A DNA stretch of 64,000 nt from Pyrocephalus nanus (GCA_038380795.1 CM076267.1:12259501-12323500), one strand, 5' to 3'. Shown: positions 47,980-60,559, counted from the stretch's first letter. The notes: generated by a model from the letters alone, not told the origin. Translations and numbers: made by a program.

Positions 47980-48560
47980 CAACCATTATGCAGTGGGAGA
48001 GGTGGCAAAGTACCTAACGTCATCATGACATAATATTGTCAAGCAGTGTTGTGACAACTTTTGCATTTTAGAAAAAAATAGCTTAGCCAATCTTGCACTG
48101 ATTGGATTGACAGTAGCTAATTATTGGGTAGTCAGATAAAATTTGAGTGTATCCAGATGAGACTGAAGTAGGAACGGCAGCTATTAAAAATAGCTTTAAA
48201 GACAGCAGCAACTTCTCAAGTTGTTAAATAAGAAATAACAGTTATCTTCTGGATGTTATTGACAGTTGTCTTTATAATATCAACAACCATATCACATCAT
48301 TAGAGTATAGTGCTTTTCAATATTTCAGAAGATATAAATTAGCTTTTCAAGAAAGGTTCATGACCCTAATTTCATTTTCTCCAAATAAATCCAATGCAAT
48401 GTCCTCAGAGAAGATAATGAAGATCTACAGCTCACCTGAGGAATCATTTAAAAGACCATTAATCACCTTTAAAATACATTGTGGTGACATGCATTACCAG
48501 ATTGTCCTTCTAAAGAACTGTATGTAAGATATTCCTGGCATGCAGTAGATTACACAATAC
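47980..48560. promoter_or_regulatory. candidate distal regulatory element (low confidence)
   Basis: Unique, repeat-free AT-rich DNA dense in factor-like sites. It has an inverted CCAAT pair (48087-48105), TAATTA-like AGCTAATTATTGG (48115 on), and several GATAA and TTAAT motifs. I judge it enhancer-like by texture only. Without an alignment this cannot be separated from ordinary unique DNA. Confidence 0.2.
48087..48105. promoter_or_regulatory. inverted CCAAT-box pair
   Basis: CCAATC (48087-48092) and GATTGG (48100-48105) face each other across 7 bases. CCAAT in this form is the NF-Y core. The head-to-head pair also forms a 6-bp-arm inverted repeat. Confidence 0.4.
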
Positions 48561-49623
48561 TGCCATCAAACTTGGTCTCTCTTTACCGGAAGATGTGGAA
48601 ACTGGAATATCAGACTCAAGGGAAAACATCTTTGATTTGCAGTGTCCCAGGACAATGGTCAGAGGAAACCAAACAGGCAAGGAGAACAGAATAGTTGAGA
48701 TAAGGGTGACTTAGGAAACAAGACATACAACATATGCATACAGCCTGATGGAAAGAGAAATATTTGTTGTGAAAAAACATGCACAAAAGCACATTTAAAA
48801 AAATCATGATCTCATTAAATCTCTGTGCAAGGCAGCCCTCAGCTGTTTGAAAACTCCAGTCCACTGGGTCTGGAAAGGGTCTCCATTAATTTAGCAATTG
48901 CATAAGTAAAGGAAACATTAAACATGGAACAGAAGCTCACTTCATCAAAACTGGACAAAATCAGTCATTTCTAAAGCCTAGAAAATGACACATAATTGAA
49001 ATAATTCTAAAGCTGTCAGTTGAAGGAATCTTGAAATTAATTCCTTTGTAATATCATGCGTGTGTAAATTATCTGTTTCAACGCTTTTCTTAAATTTATA
49101 GTTATATACAAAATTGCTAGCGATAGTCACGCTCTGAACTGAAGTTATGTCTGTCTCAGTACAAATCAGAGCACTAAAATTACGTCCACTTACATTTTTT
49201 CCTGCGGATAGTCCCTACATTTAAGAAGTATTAGTAGCTGTTACTAAATGCCAGATGCTGTCAGAAGTGATGAAGATGTTAATTTTTAGTCTTCACCACT
49301 TCAGACATTATCTGATATTCAGTTTCTCTGACAAATGCAGATATTTATGAACTGACTACAGCAATCTTCCAGAACTGGAAATTGGTCTGCACTATATGAT
49401 GATGACTAACAAGTTGATCATGATTAAAAGCAGAGTCCTGTAACTAAAGTTAGCCCTGAGCTTAACTGAAGGGCTGTGGTTGTTCTAACTTCAGTAAGTC
49501 ATTTTAACTGCCAGTAAAATGAGAATTATAAAATCAATTACTTCCAAGCTGAGTTATTAATCAAATTTCTTTGCTGTATTTAGACAATTAGTTTCCCATG
49601 TCCTTATCTGCTTTTTTTAATAG

Positions 49624-49696
49624 AAATTTCTTATCCCTCTGGAACTTCAGGAACTTCTTGTACAACTTCATCATTTTCTGGTGAACAAAATCCCAG
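49624..49696 (+). other. candidate internal exon, plus strand (unverified)
   Basis: Good acceptor (CTGCTTTTTTTAATAG, ending 49623) and near-consensus donor (CCCAG/GTAACT) bound 73 bases. Two frames are open. One continues the 19687-19825 frame (first codon split G/AA, then Ser/Thr-rich ISYPSGTSGTS). The other reads KFLIPLELQELLVQ and could join 53379-53488 in a different frame. This ambiguity weakens any coding claim; a non-coding RNA exon is possible. Confidence 0.25.
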
Positions 49697-51500
49697 GTAA
49701 CTGTTCAGATCTGATAGACTGTGGTCGATTAAATGTCATTTCCCTCTGGTCTTCATGCATTTATGCTCTTGTGCAATTGATACGAGGTCTCTGGCAGAAA
49801 TGCAAGTGTGGCTAGTAAGACACTGTACACAGGCTCATCAGGTGAACAGTTCATAAGAGGAATGAACTTTAAAAGCAGAAAAGAGGAAAGGAATGAGTAA
49901 CCTACTAATATCAAAACTGACGAAAGAGGATGAGAAAATAACTAGACCTTCAGTTTTGGCCCAGAAGAGGAGATCAGAGACTACAGGAGGAAATGCCTTG
50001 TGGAGTTAGGGGCAAAGCACTGAAGACCTAAACAGTACACATAGTTTGTGCTTTGTTGAATTAAGGTTTGGTTTTATAAAAAATAATCAAGGCCTGTGGA
50101 CTCAAACAATTTATTTCTGTCCATAGAGATCACTTGAACATAATTAAACTACCGAATTAATGAATTAGCATTTTGACACTACCTTAATTCCAACAATTGT
50201 TTTCAGTAGACCTGAATGATATCTCACTTTCATAGGTTCTATCAACAAACTACCTCCAGGCAGTGATTATTATTTCCTTCACTTAAAACAGTATAAAACT
50301 ATAGGAGCATAAGGCATAGCTTTAAAGTGGAAACATTTTGAATTCATGTAGAAATGTATGTAAGATAAAACCACATATGGAGATCAAGTAGGACTGCTAT
50401 GGACCGGACAATAGAAGTCCTGGACTGTTTTTGAATTACCAACAGTGACGCTTGCTAATGTATACAAAGCAAATTCTGTCTGGTGAAACACAAAGGGGGT
50501 CCTGCCAGAAGCAGGGGTGCCAGAACACAGAACCTCAGCGCAGCAAGGAAACAGATCTCCATGAAGGTTACATTACTGTCTTATTTCAGTAGATGGCTTT
50601 GTGCTCCAAAAACGTAATTTTAAAAAAGTCTGGCAAACAATACACAGTAACCGCTCACCTCTGAAAACTGGGAAAGATAACATTTTGCACTAGTGATGGC
50701 AGATTTCCATAAGATTTTGTAGTTATCTAGGTGTCAGCATGGTAGCATTGCACAGTAGAGAGAAAGAACGTCTCAAAAGCAGAGGCCAGAGGTCCAAATG
50801 CTGTATATGCAATGTCATAATTCTGAACTCCTACTGTAAGGAGCACATATGACTCAAGCTGAGACCACTTCCTTTTAGTCCAGTTATTCAATATGATAAT
50901 GGAAATCATGACTTTTTAAAGCAAAGGGAAAACTGAGAAAGGAATATATAATTTGGAGGCAGATAGCCACAGACCTGCTGGAATGTGAAACAAGAGCTAG
51001 TACTAGTGACAGAGCAGCTCAAAACTCCTGTTTCCTCTTTGTGTTCTGCACAATCAAGTGCAGGAAGAACCAAACATCCTCCTATAATATCTATGTCAAC
51101 TTTAAGGAGCTTAGCTCACTTTATTGGGATACTTGGGTGTAGGTCAGACATCAATCAGCTCATTTCCTAGTTTCATTTTGATTATCAGTTACTCAAAAAT
51201 CAATATTAGGAGCTTGCACTTTTACTGCCGGATAAGGCTCTTCTGCACAACTGTGGAAGGAGTGGCCTGGGTCACGAGTGTGTGCCTTGCTGTGGCTAAC
51301 AGCCACACCGTACAATCCACTTTAAAAACTGCATTTTCAGCTCAAGTTAGTCAGGCTTTAATAAAAATGGGAGAGAAGCTGGAAGACTGTCACTGCTGTA
51401 ATAGTCACCTTCTTATTTCAGCCTACATTTATCTATCTCCACTTTTTTACTCATTCACTCCTAGGCAGTGTTTTCCTTTAGCTTCAGTTGCTCCTTCTTT
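49697..51500. other. non-coding stretch
   Basis: No gene, repeat family or structure seen that I can support. Confidence 0.45.
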
Positions 51501-51920
51501 CCCAGGTATGCATGGACTCACAATACATTTATGGAGAGAAATTTAAAGATGGGGGGATGCTGAGAAAGCCCAGTTTGGTAGGTAATCTTTTCTTATAATT
51601 CAGGCTTCTCCTCTCTCCCCTTTCTCTGTTGAGGCATCCTGGTACCAGCACTTTTGGAGGAAGTGCAGTGTGATGGACGTGAGGGATGGGAGGGCTGAGA
51701 CGGTGGGGAAAGGATACCCAGCTTCACATACTTCTTCCCTAAGCCCCTCTTCTTTCCTTAGTCTTTACATTTCTGTGGCTGAAAAAAATCTTCTAGCTAT
51801 TGTAGTTTCATTTTCATGTCAAACTCAGCTGATTACTAGAAGCTCTCAGTTTATTCCTACACCTTCTGAACTACAAGACATAGATGTTTTTTTCAATATA
51901 ATTATTCTCAGGCTTTCTGG

Positions 51921-51990
51921 TTTGTTTGCTTTGGGGTTTTTTGTTTGTTTGTTTGTGGTTTTGAGTTTTGTTTGCTTGTTTGTTTTTCTA
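51921..51990 (+). repeat. (GTTT)n / T-G-rich tract
   Basis: Imperfect GTTT repeats with GGGG and GG interruptions. This is the complement in texture of the three A/C tracts. Confidence 0.9.
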
Positions 51991-52636
51991 TTACATTCCT
52001 GACTGGATCTGGAGCCCTTGTCTATATTTTTCTTTTTCCTCTTCTGGAAACAGAAGTTCCAGATAAACTTTATATCAGTGACAGATAGTTTTTGCATGTC
52101 CTCGGTATGCAGACTTCTGGTCTTTTTTGTTCTTTGGATTTTATTAGCATCTCCCTAAATTTAATAAAGTTTGTTTTCAAGTTCAACCTAAATTCAGTGA
52201 CAGAACTATTTGTCTTTTTCTGTTTTAGATGATTTTAACTGGATCGAGTCAGGATTTCTTAACCCACTAACAATTTCTTATGATTCTTTCTTTGCTTACT
52301 GAAACCAAGTCTTAAAGAGCATTGACTCTGGCTGATTCTTTAACCTCTGTGGAAGAAGTGTGTCCACTCTCCTGTGTTGGAATACCTGCAACCTACCACT
52401 ACAAGTATTTGCATTTCCACCCTATGCCAGGAAATTACATTTTTCTCTAATAACACAGTTCTTATGAGAGGAAGAGAATTTTTAAGAACAACAGAATAAC
52501 ACAGAAGACTATAACCAGTTTCAAGAAGTTTCCAACTGATTAGAGACTCTCAGCAACATCTAGCCGCCACCAACGTGATGAAGGCACAGTCCTTCTTGCC
52601 ATGACTACTCGGTATAACCTGTTCCTGCACACACAG

Positions 52637-52738
52637 TGCCTTCAAGCCCTTCCTGGCTACTCCAATGGATGTGGAGGACCAGTGGAGGTTCCTGTCTCCG
52701 TCGTTCTCATCCCACACCACAGTGAGCCCCTGCAGCAG
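52637..52738 (+). other. candidate exon, plus strand (unverified)
   Basis: Acceptor TGTTCCTGCACACACAG ends at 52636 and donor CAGCAG/GTACCT starts at 52739. The 102 bases are open in phase 0 to phase 0 and somewhat GC-richer than their surroundings, with CpGs. The peptide includes GGPVEVPVSVVLIP. It does not join either neighbouring plus-strand candidate in the right phase, so it stands alone. Confidence 0.15.
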
Positions 52739-53378
52739 GTACCTCCTGGGAGTGTATTATCATGGATCGCCTTTGTGAGCCAGTTCATTCAGCTGGGTCA
52801 TAAACTAACAATGTAGAAACCAAAATCATCGTCCTCCTCCCATTCCCAGGTATCTGTCAACTTTTACTAATTTGAGTCCTTATCTCTCGGAGGTTAATTG
52901 GAACTGGCAGCTGTCTCATGGTAATGGGACTGTAAGAGCAGTCGTGCTGCCTGTGCTGCAGCTGCACTGTAAGGTGCATCGTGGCCATAACTACAGGTAA
53001 GACACAGGGGGAAAGAACAGAGGAAGCAGGCAGGCCTGGGAGGGAAAACTCTGAACAAAATTAATTATTATTGCAGGGATGTTTTAATCAAGAGATTGGC
53101 TTTGCTTTGTTAAATAATAAAGCTAAAAGTTTTTCTGTGCTGCACTTTGCTCCAAGTGCATCTGTTCTGTTGAGGCAGGGATACTGTGGTGAATATAAGT
53201 TCTGCTCCTTAGCAGTCTGAGAGTGAAAAGTAAACAAAAGAGGCACTAGAGAAAAATATGACTATTTCATAAAATGTTCCCAGCTTAAAGCAAGATAGCT
53301 AAAGTAGCAGCACATCTCAGTTTCAGAACAGCAAATTTGTCTGTTTGTTGGCTTATGCTCAACTTAATTTGGTTCCAG

Positions 53379-53488
53379 TTCCCCTCCCCTCCTTGGAAAA
53401 AGAGGTGAAGAAGGTGACCTACACGCAGATACGACTTTCCCAGTGTGAACCCATGTATTCAGTGTCTCAGAAATGCTGTGACATCAAG
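53379..53488 (+). other. candidate exon, plus strand (unverified)
   Basis: Acceptor-like AATTTGGTTCCAG ends at 53378 (weak tract), and a strong donor (ATCAAG/GTGAGA) starts at 53489. If joined to the 49624-49696 candidate in the frame that continues the membrane-segment exon, it runs 22 codons and stops at TGA 53446-53448. In the other frame it is open throughout (includes EVKKVTYTQIRLSQ). One frame at most can be real. Confidence 0.2.
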
Positions 53489-53724
53489 GTGAGATGTTTG
53501 CAGAGCAAGGACTGTGGGAGCACAGGGTGCGATGTTGGGAGCAGCCCCCCACTCTGCCCTTGAAAAGGGGTCAGTGAACACCAGCACCCACAGTGCCTCA
53601 AGGGCCCCCAAGCTGTAACCCATGCACATCTGTGAAACCCTGAAAAAGTCATGCATGCAGAGAGCCTGTAAAGTTAATGTAGCAAAGACCTAAATGAAAT
53701 CCTAGTGAACACAAAAGTCAGCTG

Positions 53725-53776
53725 GTGTAGTATAGATACATGTCGATATAAAAATATTTATATCCATATACTACAC
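53725..53776. repeat. bulged hairpin with 10-bp and 8-bp stems
   Basis: Outer arms GTGTAGTATA (53725-53734) and TATACTACAC (53767-53776) match perfectly. Inner arms GATATAAA (53745-53752) and TTTATATC (53757-53764) match perfectly around loop AATA. The stems are separated by an asymmetric internal loop (10 bases left, 2 right). Pairing may extend weakly outward (CAGCTG against CATCTGG). The size would suit a small MITE or a microRNA-like foldback, but the large bulge argues against a standard precursor. Confidence 0.8.
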
Positions 53777-54069
53777 TGTCATCTGGGGGAGGCTCTCTGA
53801 AAGCTGTAGCACATGTAATAGAAATTATGTGCAAGCTGAAGGATTTCAAATAATCCAAATACCTCTTCTTTTTATCCTTTCCACAAAGTAAGTACAGGCT
53901 TACAAATACACAAATCTAAACAGCAGAAAGCAAAATTTATACATAACATCACCAAATAAAATATGAGAGGCTTGTAGTAAACCATGTAACAAAACGAGAA
54001 GTAACATTAAAAATCATTCTCCCTTAAAAGTATTCTTAGTGCCAGCAATTCTCATGATTATACTTAAGC

Positions 54070-54190
54070 AGTTTGCCAACCTTTGGGGACAGGGATCATC
54101 TCTTTTTAAGTGTTTAAAGGAACCTTAGTTCAGTGGCATCCCAGTCTTGGATAGTCATGGTTAAAAAAATACCATTTAGCAATGGCTTCC
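54070..54190 (+). mobile_element. ancient amniote repeat fragment
   Basis: GGGGACAGGGATCATCTCTTT, then CAGTGGCATCCCAGTCTTGG and ATAGTCATGG, correspond in order to an old reptile/bird 3'-end repeat: GGCAGGGACCATCTC, then CAATGGGGTCCTGGTCC, then ATGACTAGGGCT. Diverged. I cannot name the family. Confidence 0.45.
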
Positions 54191-54544
54191 AGTGTATAAC
54201 TCAGCTGAGGATGAATCACTCTCTACTGTTTGGATTTTATATTCTTACTTGCTATGAAGTTCACTAGCTGGCTGAAATTACAAAGCAAATAAGATTTTTT
54301 TATGGGGAAGTACAGAAGTAAAGGAGTTCAGCTTCTGAATGAATATTTCCAAAAATAGGAAATTAAACTATAACAACAAAAGCTGAGAGGAGGCCAAGGG
54401 AATTAGCTGTTCAGCTGTCATTCATTTTCTGAATTCCTGCTGCTTAGGCTAGACTTTTTAAGGGAGACAATTTTATCTTTGCACATTGGTGAGAAATAAA
54501 CTTAGGGAAAAACCTTCATGCTCTTTGCTTTGGGGGACAAATTC

Positions 54545-54569
54545 TGTGTGTGTGTGTATATATATATAA
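54545..54569 (+). repeat. compound (TG)n(TA)n microsatellite
   Basis: About six TG steps leading into about six TA steps, then T7 shortly after. Confidence 0.9.
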
Positions 54570-56290
54570 TTTTTTTAATGACAAAGATAAAAACTGAAAT
54601 AGAAGTAGTGGTATAAAAATTCCTTTTGTGTTGTAAGCATAGTCCATTTTGAAAGACAGGAAATGAGACAGTCCTTTGTCCTGGTAATTTTCATCAGTTA
54701 GCCATAGGTAGGAAGTATTTTTAAATCACACCTTTCAAGCATACAGACAGATGAGCACGATTTATGAAATTTTCTGTTTCTGATGGTTGAGCCAGCATTA
54801 CAGAGCCTCATATTTTATTGATTCACTATTTTTATTACATCAAATGTCTCTCTTCAGTTCTTGCAGCACACTGCATAACTATAGAAGCAAGTTCATCTTT
54901 TCTATGACAGAAACACTAAAATACAGATCCCTTAGGATAATCTTCATTTCTAAGTAGGAAAGTTGATACTCAAAGACATGAGTGATAGATGTCGACCTGC
55001 CACTGAGAACAGATGGACTCTGATCACTTAGTTTTTATTTGAGCTTTTGAATCTCCCCTTTTCTTTATGGTCAAGTTTATGACTTTGTACATTCAAAGCT
55101 ATTATACTTTTTTTTGCATAGTCTGATAATTTGTCCATGTATCCTGTCCAAAAGCTACCAATTAAAGTCATACTACCAACCACTCAGTCAAGAGATAGGA
55201 TTCAAGAGTTCAAGGTACCAACTCCAAAGAAATACAGAGACGTAAAGAACTGTTTTTTAAACAAAATTGAATGAAGATATTAACACCATAATTCAGCAAG
55301 TGAACTAAAAATAAAACTACGAAGTTTACACTAAAGAAATACACATGACATTTTTTGTTTTCTGGGTTTCTGAAAAAATCCCCTAATGAAATATCCAAGT
55401 ACTTTACAACTAAAAATATATAGGTTAGTATTGAGAAACACTGACAGGTAGCTGGTATTTTAGGTCTGAATTTTACCAATCATTCAGACATTACTAGGAA
55501 AAACAAGAGCCTCAATGTGCCCACAGCTGAGAACCTCAGGATGAAATTAGGTCAGAAAAAAACTGTATTAGGATGAAGCTCTTTAAAAACAAAAAGCCTT
55601 TGAGTTGGGCAGCAAACGTTTTGTTCAGTGGCATGACGGATCCTTGGTCTGTTTTCTTGGTCTGCTAAAAGACTTACAATATTGCCCTAAATTTTAATGA
55701 CATGCATTTTAGCACAGATTTCTGGCAAAGCATGTAAGTCACCTTTATGTTAATTGTCTCTAGCAGGCCCTTGCATGATCACAGAGAAGCAGCAGGTGTA
55801 TTAAATCTGCCTTCCATTCCTAGGCAAGGATGTTCCACACAGCACTCAAGCCACCTCTGCTTCCTACGGCTTGTGGATACAGGGCTGGGCTCCCACCAAC
55901 CAAACACAGCAGGTGGGTCACAGCTGGAAGAAACTGTATGTTTTATGTTTGCACAAGCACAATAAATTGTGCTGAAATACAAGTCTTCCAGACTCCTTGG
56001 CCTACTATGTTTAACTAATCTTAAATTAGCTAATACAAATGGTCATCTTGAGGTCCATGCCCTCCCAAGATCAGAATAAATATCAGCAAAGGGATTTCAA
56101 GACTTTAGCTTCTCTGTGAGATTACAGCAGAAAGTGTCATCTGTGAAGCATTATTTTTGAGACTCATAAAGGTAGACAAACAGTAAATGTGATAGTTGCA
56201 TAATGTCTACTGGACCATTAAAACAACTTGCTGGTCAATATCTGTATTATCAGTCATAATTCAATGAATCCAAGTGCAATCAAATATTCA
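54570..56290. other. non-coding stretch with one doubtful exon
   Basis: AT-rich, no supported gene. A plus-strand segment at 55824-55912 (89 bases) lies between a good acceptor (TTCCATTCCTAG) and donor CAGCAG/GTGGGT and is open in one frame. I note it but do not call it coding. Confidence 0.4.
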
Positions 56291-56299
56291 ATGCCACTT

Positions 56300-56530
56300 A
56301 GTTTTTGTACAGTACTTTTCATCAGTGCTGTTCATCAGCACCTAGCAGTTTATAAAAAAAAGAGTGTTTCATTATCACATTTTAACAGGTAAAATGATAG
56401 CTGAGACAAAAGAGAGAAAGTGACTTGCTGAAGGTCATTCAACAGGCACAAGGCAGAGCTGGGAATAGACAACAAGTTTCATGAATCCCCATCCAATGTT
56501 CTTGCCATCAGATAGCATGGTCCTTCACAG
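56300..56530 (+). mobile_element. MIR-type SINE
   Basis: CATTTTAACAGGTAAAATGATAGCTGAG, then AAGTGACTTGCTGAAGGTCA, CAAGGCAGAGCTGGGAATAG and CCAATGTTCTTGCCATCAGA follow the MIR order (TTTTACAGATGAGGAAACTGAG, AAGTGACTTGCCCAAGGTCA, GCAGAGCTGGGATT, CCATGCTCTT). This is the best preserved of the MIR-like copies here. Plus orientation. Confidence 0.85.
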
Positions 56531-59500
56531 TAACTCACTGTTCGTCTGCTCTTTCAGCAGCCTGCTGCAAATTACATTCTTCACTCTAGATAACTGTGTC
56601 CTTATATACTGGAGGAGATAAATACTGGTAGTGTGTGGAAAACCTAGAAGGTTTCATCTACAAAGAAAGTGGCTAAGAAATAACAGTCAATCTTAAGCTA
56701 CCAGCAGGTAAAATAAATGCTATTCCCTCCCTTGTTTAGTAGAGGCTGAATAAGGTCACAGAATAAGTTATCACAAGTGTCTTTGATCTCTGTTTTTTCA
56801 TGTCAAGGCCTGAATTTAAAGTTAGCACTATGGCAAAACAAGCAATGAGGTGGACAAGAGATGCCTCAGAAAACTGTCATGTGGACTGCCAAGTATTCAA
56901 AAACAACACAAAATGAGGCCACAACTGGATTTATTTGGCGGGGGGAGGGGTGTTCCAGCCAGATGCCTGTGGAGTTTTGAATATTTCCATGGCCATTCTT
57001 TAGCAGGTGTTGAAATAAAAGTTACCGTTTCCTGCTCCTTAAGGGTTCTTAGAATTAGGCTTCCAGCCATAGGCTTATCTAAAATCCACGGAATCCAATT
57101 AAAACTGTACCAAAGTCTAGACTGAATTATCTTTTCAGGAACTATTGGTAACATGAATTAGAAGTTTGCATTGAGCTTCTGCTGAAAGCATCTATTGCTG
57201 GTGAAGCAAAATAAATTCTATCTTCTGAAGTAGCGTCTAATGGACATGCATGCAATACAACTGAAAGATGATTGCTTAGCACTTTAGGTTTTTCAGCTGA
57301 CATATGGCAACTAGTCCTGCACTTGATTTCCTTTCCTTCGAGTTTAAATACCCATATTCATGCTGGTTTTTCTAATGTAAACATTATGAGCATCTCAGCT
57401 TTGCTAGTCAGTGTTGAGGCTGTATGCTGGAGAATTAAAGGGAGCTAAGAACTATCTTCTTGCATCACCACAGTCCACATAGAAATCTAATCTACTCAGA
57501 TATCTTCAATATTTAGGCATTTTCTTGCATTCTGGCTACTCTACTCTCATTTTTCATCTCTCTAGATGCAGGCTTGAAATAAAATAAGCCCTTTCTTCAC
57601 TGAATGACCCTTGAGAAGGGAAAATGCACTGCTAGATTTCAATATGCAATGGCATAATCATATTTCTGACCACTTAAAATCATTGAAAAGTCTAAGGTTT
57701 TTATTGCAAAGTTCTAGTTACACCCCAGCAGGAAAAGTTCCTCACTTTAATTTCCATGAATGCATTAATAGAGCAATTATTTTTTCACTTTGCTAAAATG
57801 CAGTTGCACCCTACATCTAAGATACAGCCTCCCAAATAAACAAAGCAGTAAACAAAGCAATTTGTTCCTGAAACAAAGATACTGGTATGTAAGGAAGTGA
57901 TCAGTAAAAATGTAATTTTCCCTGAGCTTTTCATTCAGAAGTCCCAAGGCAGTTCAATCTTCCGAGATCCTCTGGAGACCGGAAGCGCCATTATAATAAT
58001 TTTAGAGATTTTAAACTAGTAATGAAAGGTTCATTTTTATTAATAAACTTTTCACAAGCACTGTGAGTGCTTGGGAACAGAGTTCAAGAGAGCTGCCTCA
58101 TCTGTCCTTATTACAGAACTACTCCAACATAGCAGCATCTGTAGCAACAGTTCCTTGCTACATTTCTTTAAAGTTGTGATCAGTCTTACTGCCAGACTCC
58201 TTCCACTGTTTAATCTTTATAATATATTGCCATGTCCATCACTGTTGATATACAAGTAAAATAAAATAAAAAGTAAGACTGACAGAGTTACAGAGCTGAA
58301 TGTCAAAGAGCAAAAGAAAACATGGTAATAATAAAGTTATTATAATGAAATGCAGTAACAGGCAACATCCAGGACCTTTCAAAGGTACCTCATGCTCAGA
58401 ATCATTCTCTTCAAAAGCCTTTCTCTTCAGCCATATCAAATCAATCTACTTCCAACGCAGTTTTTTATATATATATACATATATAAAATCTTGCATTACA
58501 ACATAAAGCACCTCCCATCAGGCAGGGAGACACAGCAGGAATTACACAAAGACAAGCTATTTCTACTCTTGAAGATTTCTGTGAATTAAACAACTGCTTA
58601 TGTCTAATTCTGTAAGGAGGAGGAATTGATTTTAATAATATTTTCCAAACTACTACAATTACTTAAAAAGATACAAACTGTCATTTCTGAAATATGAGCA
58701 CATGGGGTGTTTCTCACTGAAATCCTAAAAATACTCCAGCTTTTAGAGTATAACATCTACAATTCCACCCCTTAACATTAGAGAATATCAGTCATAAGAC
58801 CTCTCACTATTATTTCTCACAGGTGTATATTTTTCACCTGTTTTCCAGTCCAGCATATTACGGGCATGGCAAAGTATATCCCTCACTGCTGCCTGAATCT
58901 ACGTGGTATCTGCATCAGTAGTTCTGGAAGCAGAGTTTCAGAACACAGAAAGGAAGCTGATGATCACAGGAGCATGAAAAATACACTTTTTCACTTGACT
59001 GAAATTTATGAAATGTGCAGCACCACTTAGTGTACCACCAGCATCCCAGATGTAGACATTTGCATATGGACACAGCAGTGAATGTGCCCACCTGGTATGT
59101 TCTCTCTTAACATCACTAAACAAACAGTTCAAATGCAATACTATCAAAAAATAATGAATACCATTGACACGAAACCCATCAGATACCAACCAAATGGAAT
59201 AAAATAATGTCTTTTATAAATGAGCATACAGAAATTGCAATTAAAATCCATGCCTAGAATAGAAAATACAGTCATTAGCTGAAAAGGGATGCATTAAGGT
59301 ATCTGCCTATTCTAAAGGTACTGAGAGATATACAACTTCTTTTATAGTCATGCAATATCACTCTTACATAGACAACTCAGCACTCAGCAAGGGCAAATTT
59401 TGGCTCTTGCACTTTCTGGGAGGCTTTGGGTTAGTTTTTTCAGGGTTTAAAAGAGAGAAGGTGAAGGGCAGTGAAGGAGTTTGTTTTTTCTCCATAAGGA

Positions 59501-60160
59501 TGTTTTTCGTTTGCTTTTTGTGTTCTAAGGGATATTTATTAGGGTGTACATCCTTTGAATTTAGATGGATAGCTATAGGGAGTAACAGGTCATCTACCTG
59601 TCTGTTGGTTTTATTTTTTCTCATTTCATCACAGATGTCACTGCTATTAACAGGCATAAACAATGTGTGTTTATACTTAATTTTGTACCCTGCTTGTGGT
59701 TAGGAATCTGGTTCAAATTCAAGACAAATTTGGACATAAAATGTCTCACAGGAAGAGGTACTGAAAACATGCAGGTGACAGATCAGCTACAGAAGGAAAA
59801 AGCAATAATCCAGCTTTTAACATTCTAATCTCTCACTAAAATCTTTGTAAATAACTTCTATAGAAAGATATCTAGCAACACTTAATTTATAATATTACAT
59901 TAGCATCATTTTCAACTTCCGATGGAAAACACAACAAATCATTCCCATAAATAAAAGAGAAAGATGAATGACAGGATTTTATTACCAAAGGAACCATTGA
60001 CACTCTAATTAGCAACCCAAGGATTATGCTTAGGGCAGATGAATCCCCTAAAGTGTGAGCAGTATTTTTACCTCCTTCTATCAGGAAAGGAAAAGTTTAG
60101 GTCATCTGAGGGAAATCAAGGAAGCAGAGAGAAATACAATTATACCTCCTTTTCTCCTCC
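56531..60160. other. non-coding stretch
   Basis: AT-rich with no supported gene. A short (TA)n microsatellite lies at 58467-58485. Confidence 0.45.
58467..58485 (+). repeat. (TA)n microsatellite
   Basis: TA repeat with a CA interruption. Confidence 0.85.
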
Positions 60161-60167
60161 TCCAAAG

Positions 60168-60217
60168 ACAGCCTGGACATTCCCAGGCTGGGTGTTGGTC
60201 TCAGCACACGCCGGGAG
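60168..60217 (+). other. candidate small exon, plus strand (unverified)
   Basis: A strong acceptor (CCTTTTCTCCTCCTCCAAAG, ending 60167) and a consensus donor (CGGGAG/GTGAGT, from 60218) bound 50 bases. A small CpG cluster follows (60208-60260). It could be an untranslated or non-coding RNA exon, or the edge of a minor promoter. The frame is open but too short to judge. Confidence 0.25.
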
Positions 60218-60559
60218 GTGAGTGTGCCCATGCACTGCGCGGTGCTGTAGGGAAGGCGGACGCCCCTCTCCCCAACAATCACCCTCTGTTAATATTTGAT
60301 AGACAGCCAAAGCGCATCTGTGAGGAAAACGAGTGAACCACCTATGAAAAAATAAACTGCTTTTCAAGAACATCCATCACTGGAAAGGGCTCGTTTTCTT
60401 GTCCTCAAACAACCTTGTTCCTAAGGCTCCTGGGCTGCCTCTGAGTTGCAGGAAAGAATATATTGGGGGTTCGCTATATGGTGTGATCTCTTTTGTTAGA
60501 CTCATTCACTCATTCATTTTCTCTTTCCTCCATCGACACAGGGTGCCTGACTGTGAAAC

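Noticed and set aside
53725..53776. let-7-like microRNA precursor, suggested by GTAGTATAG
   Set aside because: The let-7 seed GAGGTAG is absent and the asymmetric bulge is too large.
55824..55912. 89-base plus-strand segment with acceptor and donor
   Set aside because: Donor only fair, no homology, and phase agreement with neighbours is easily met by chance.
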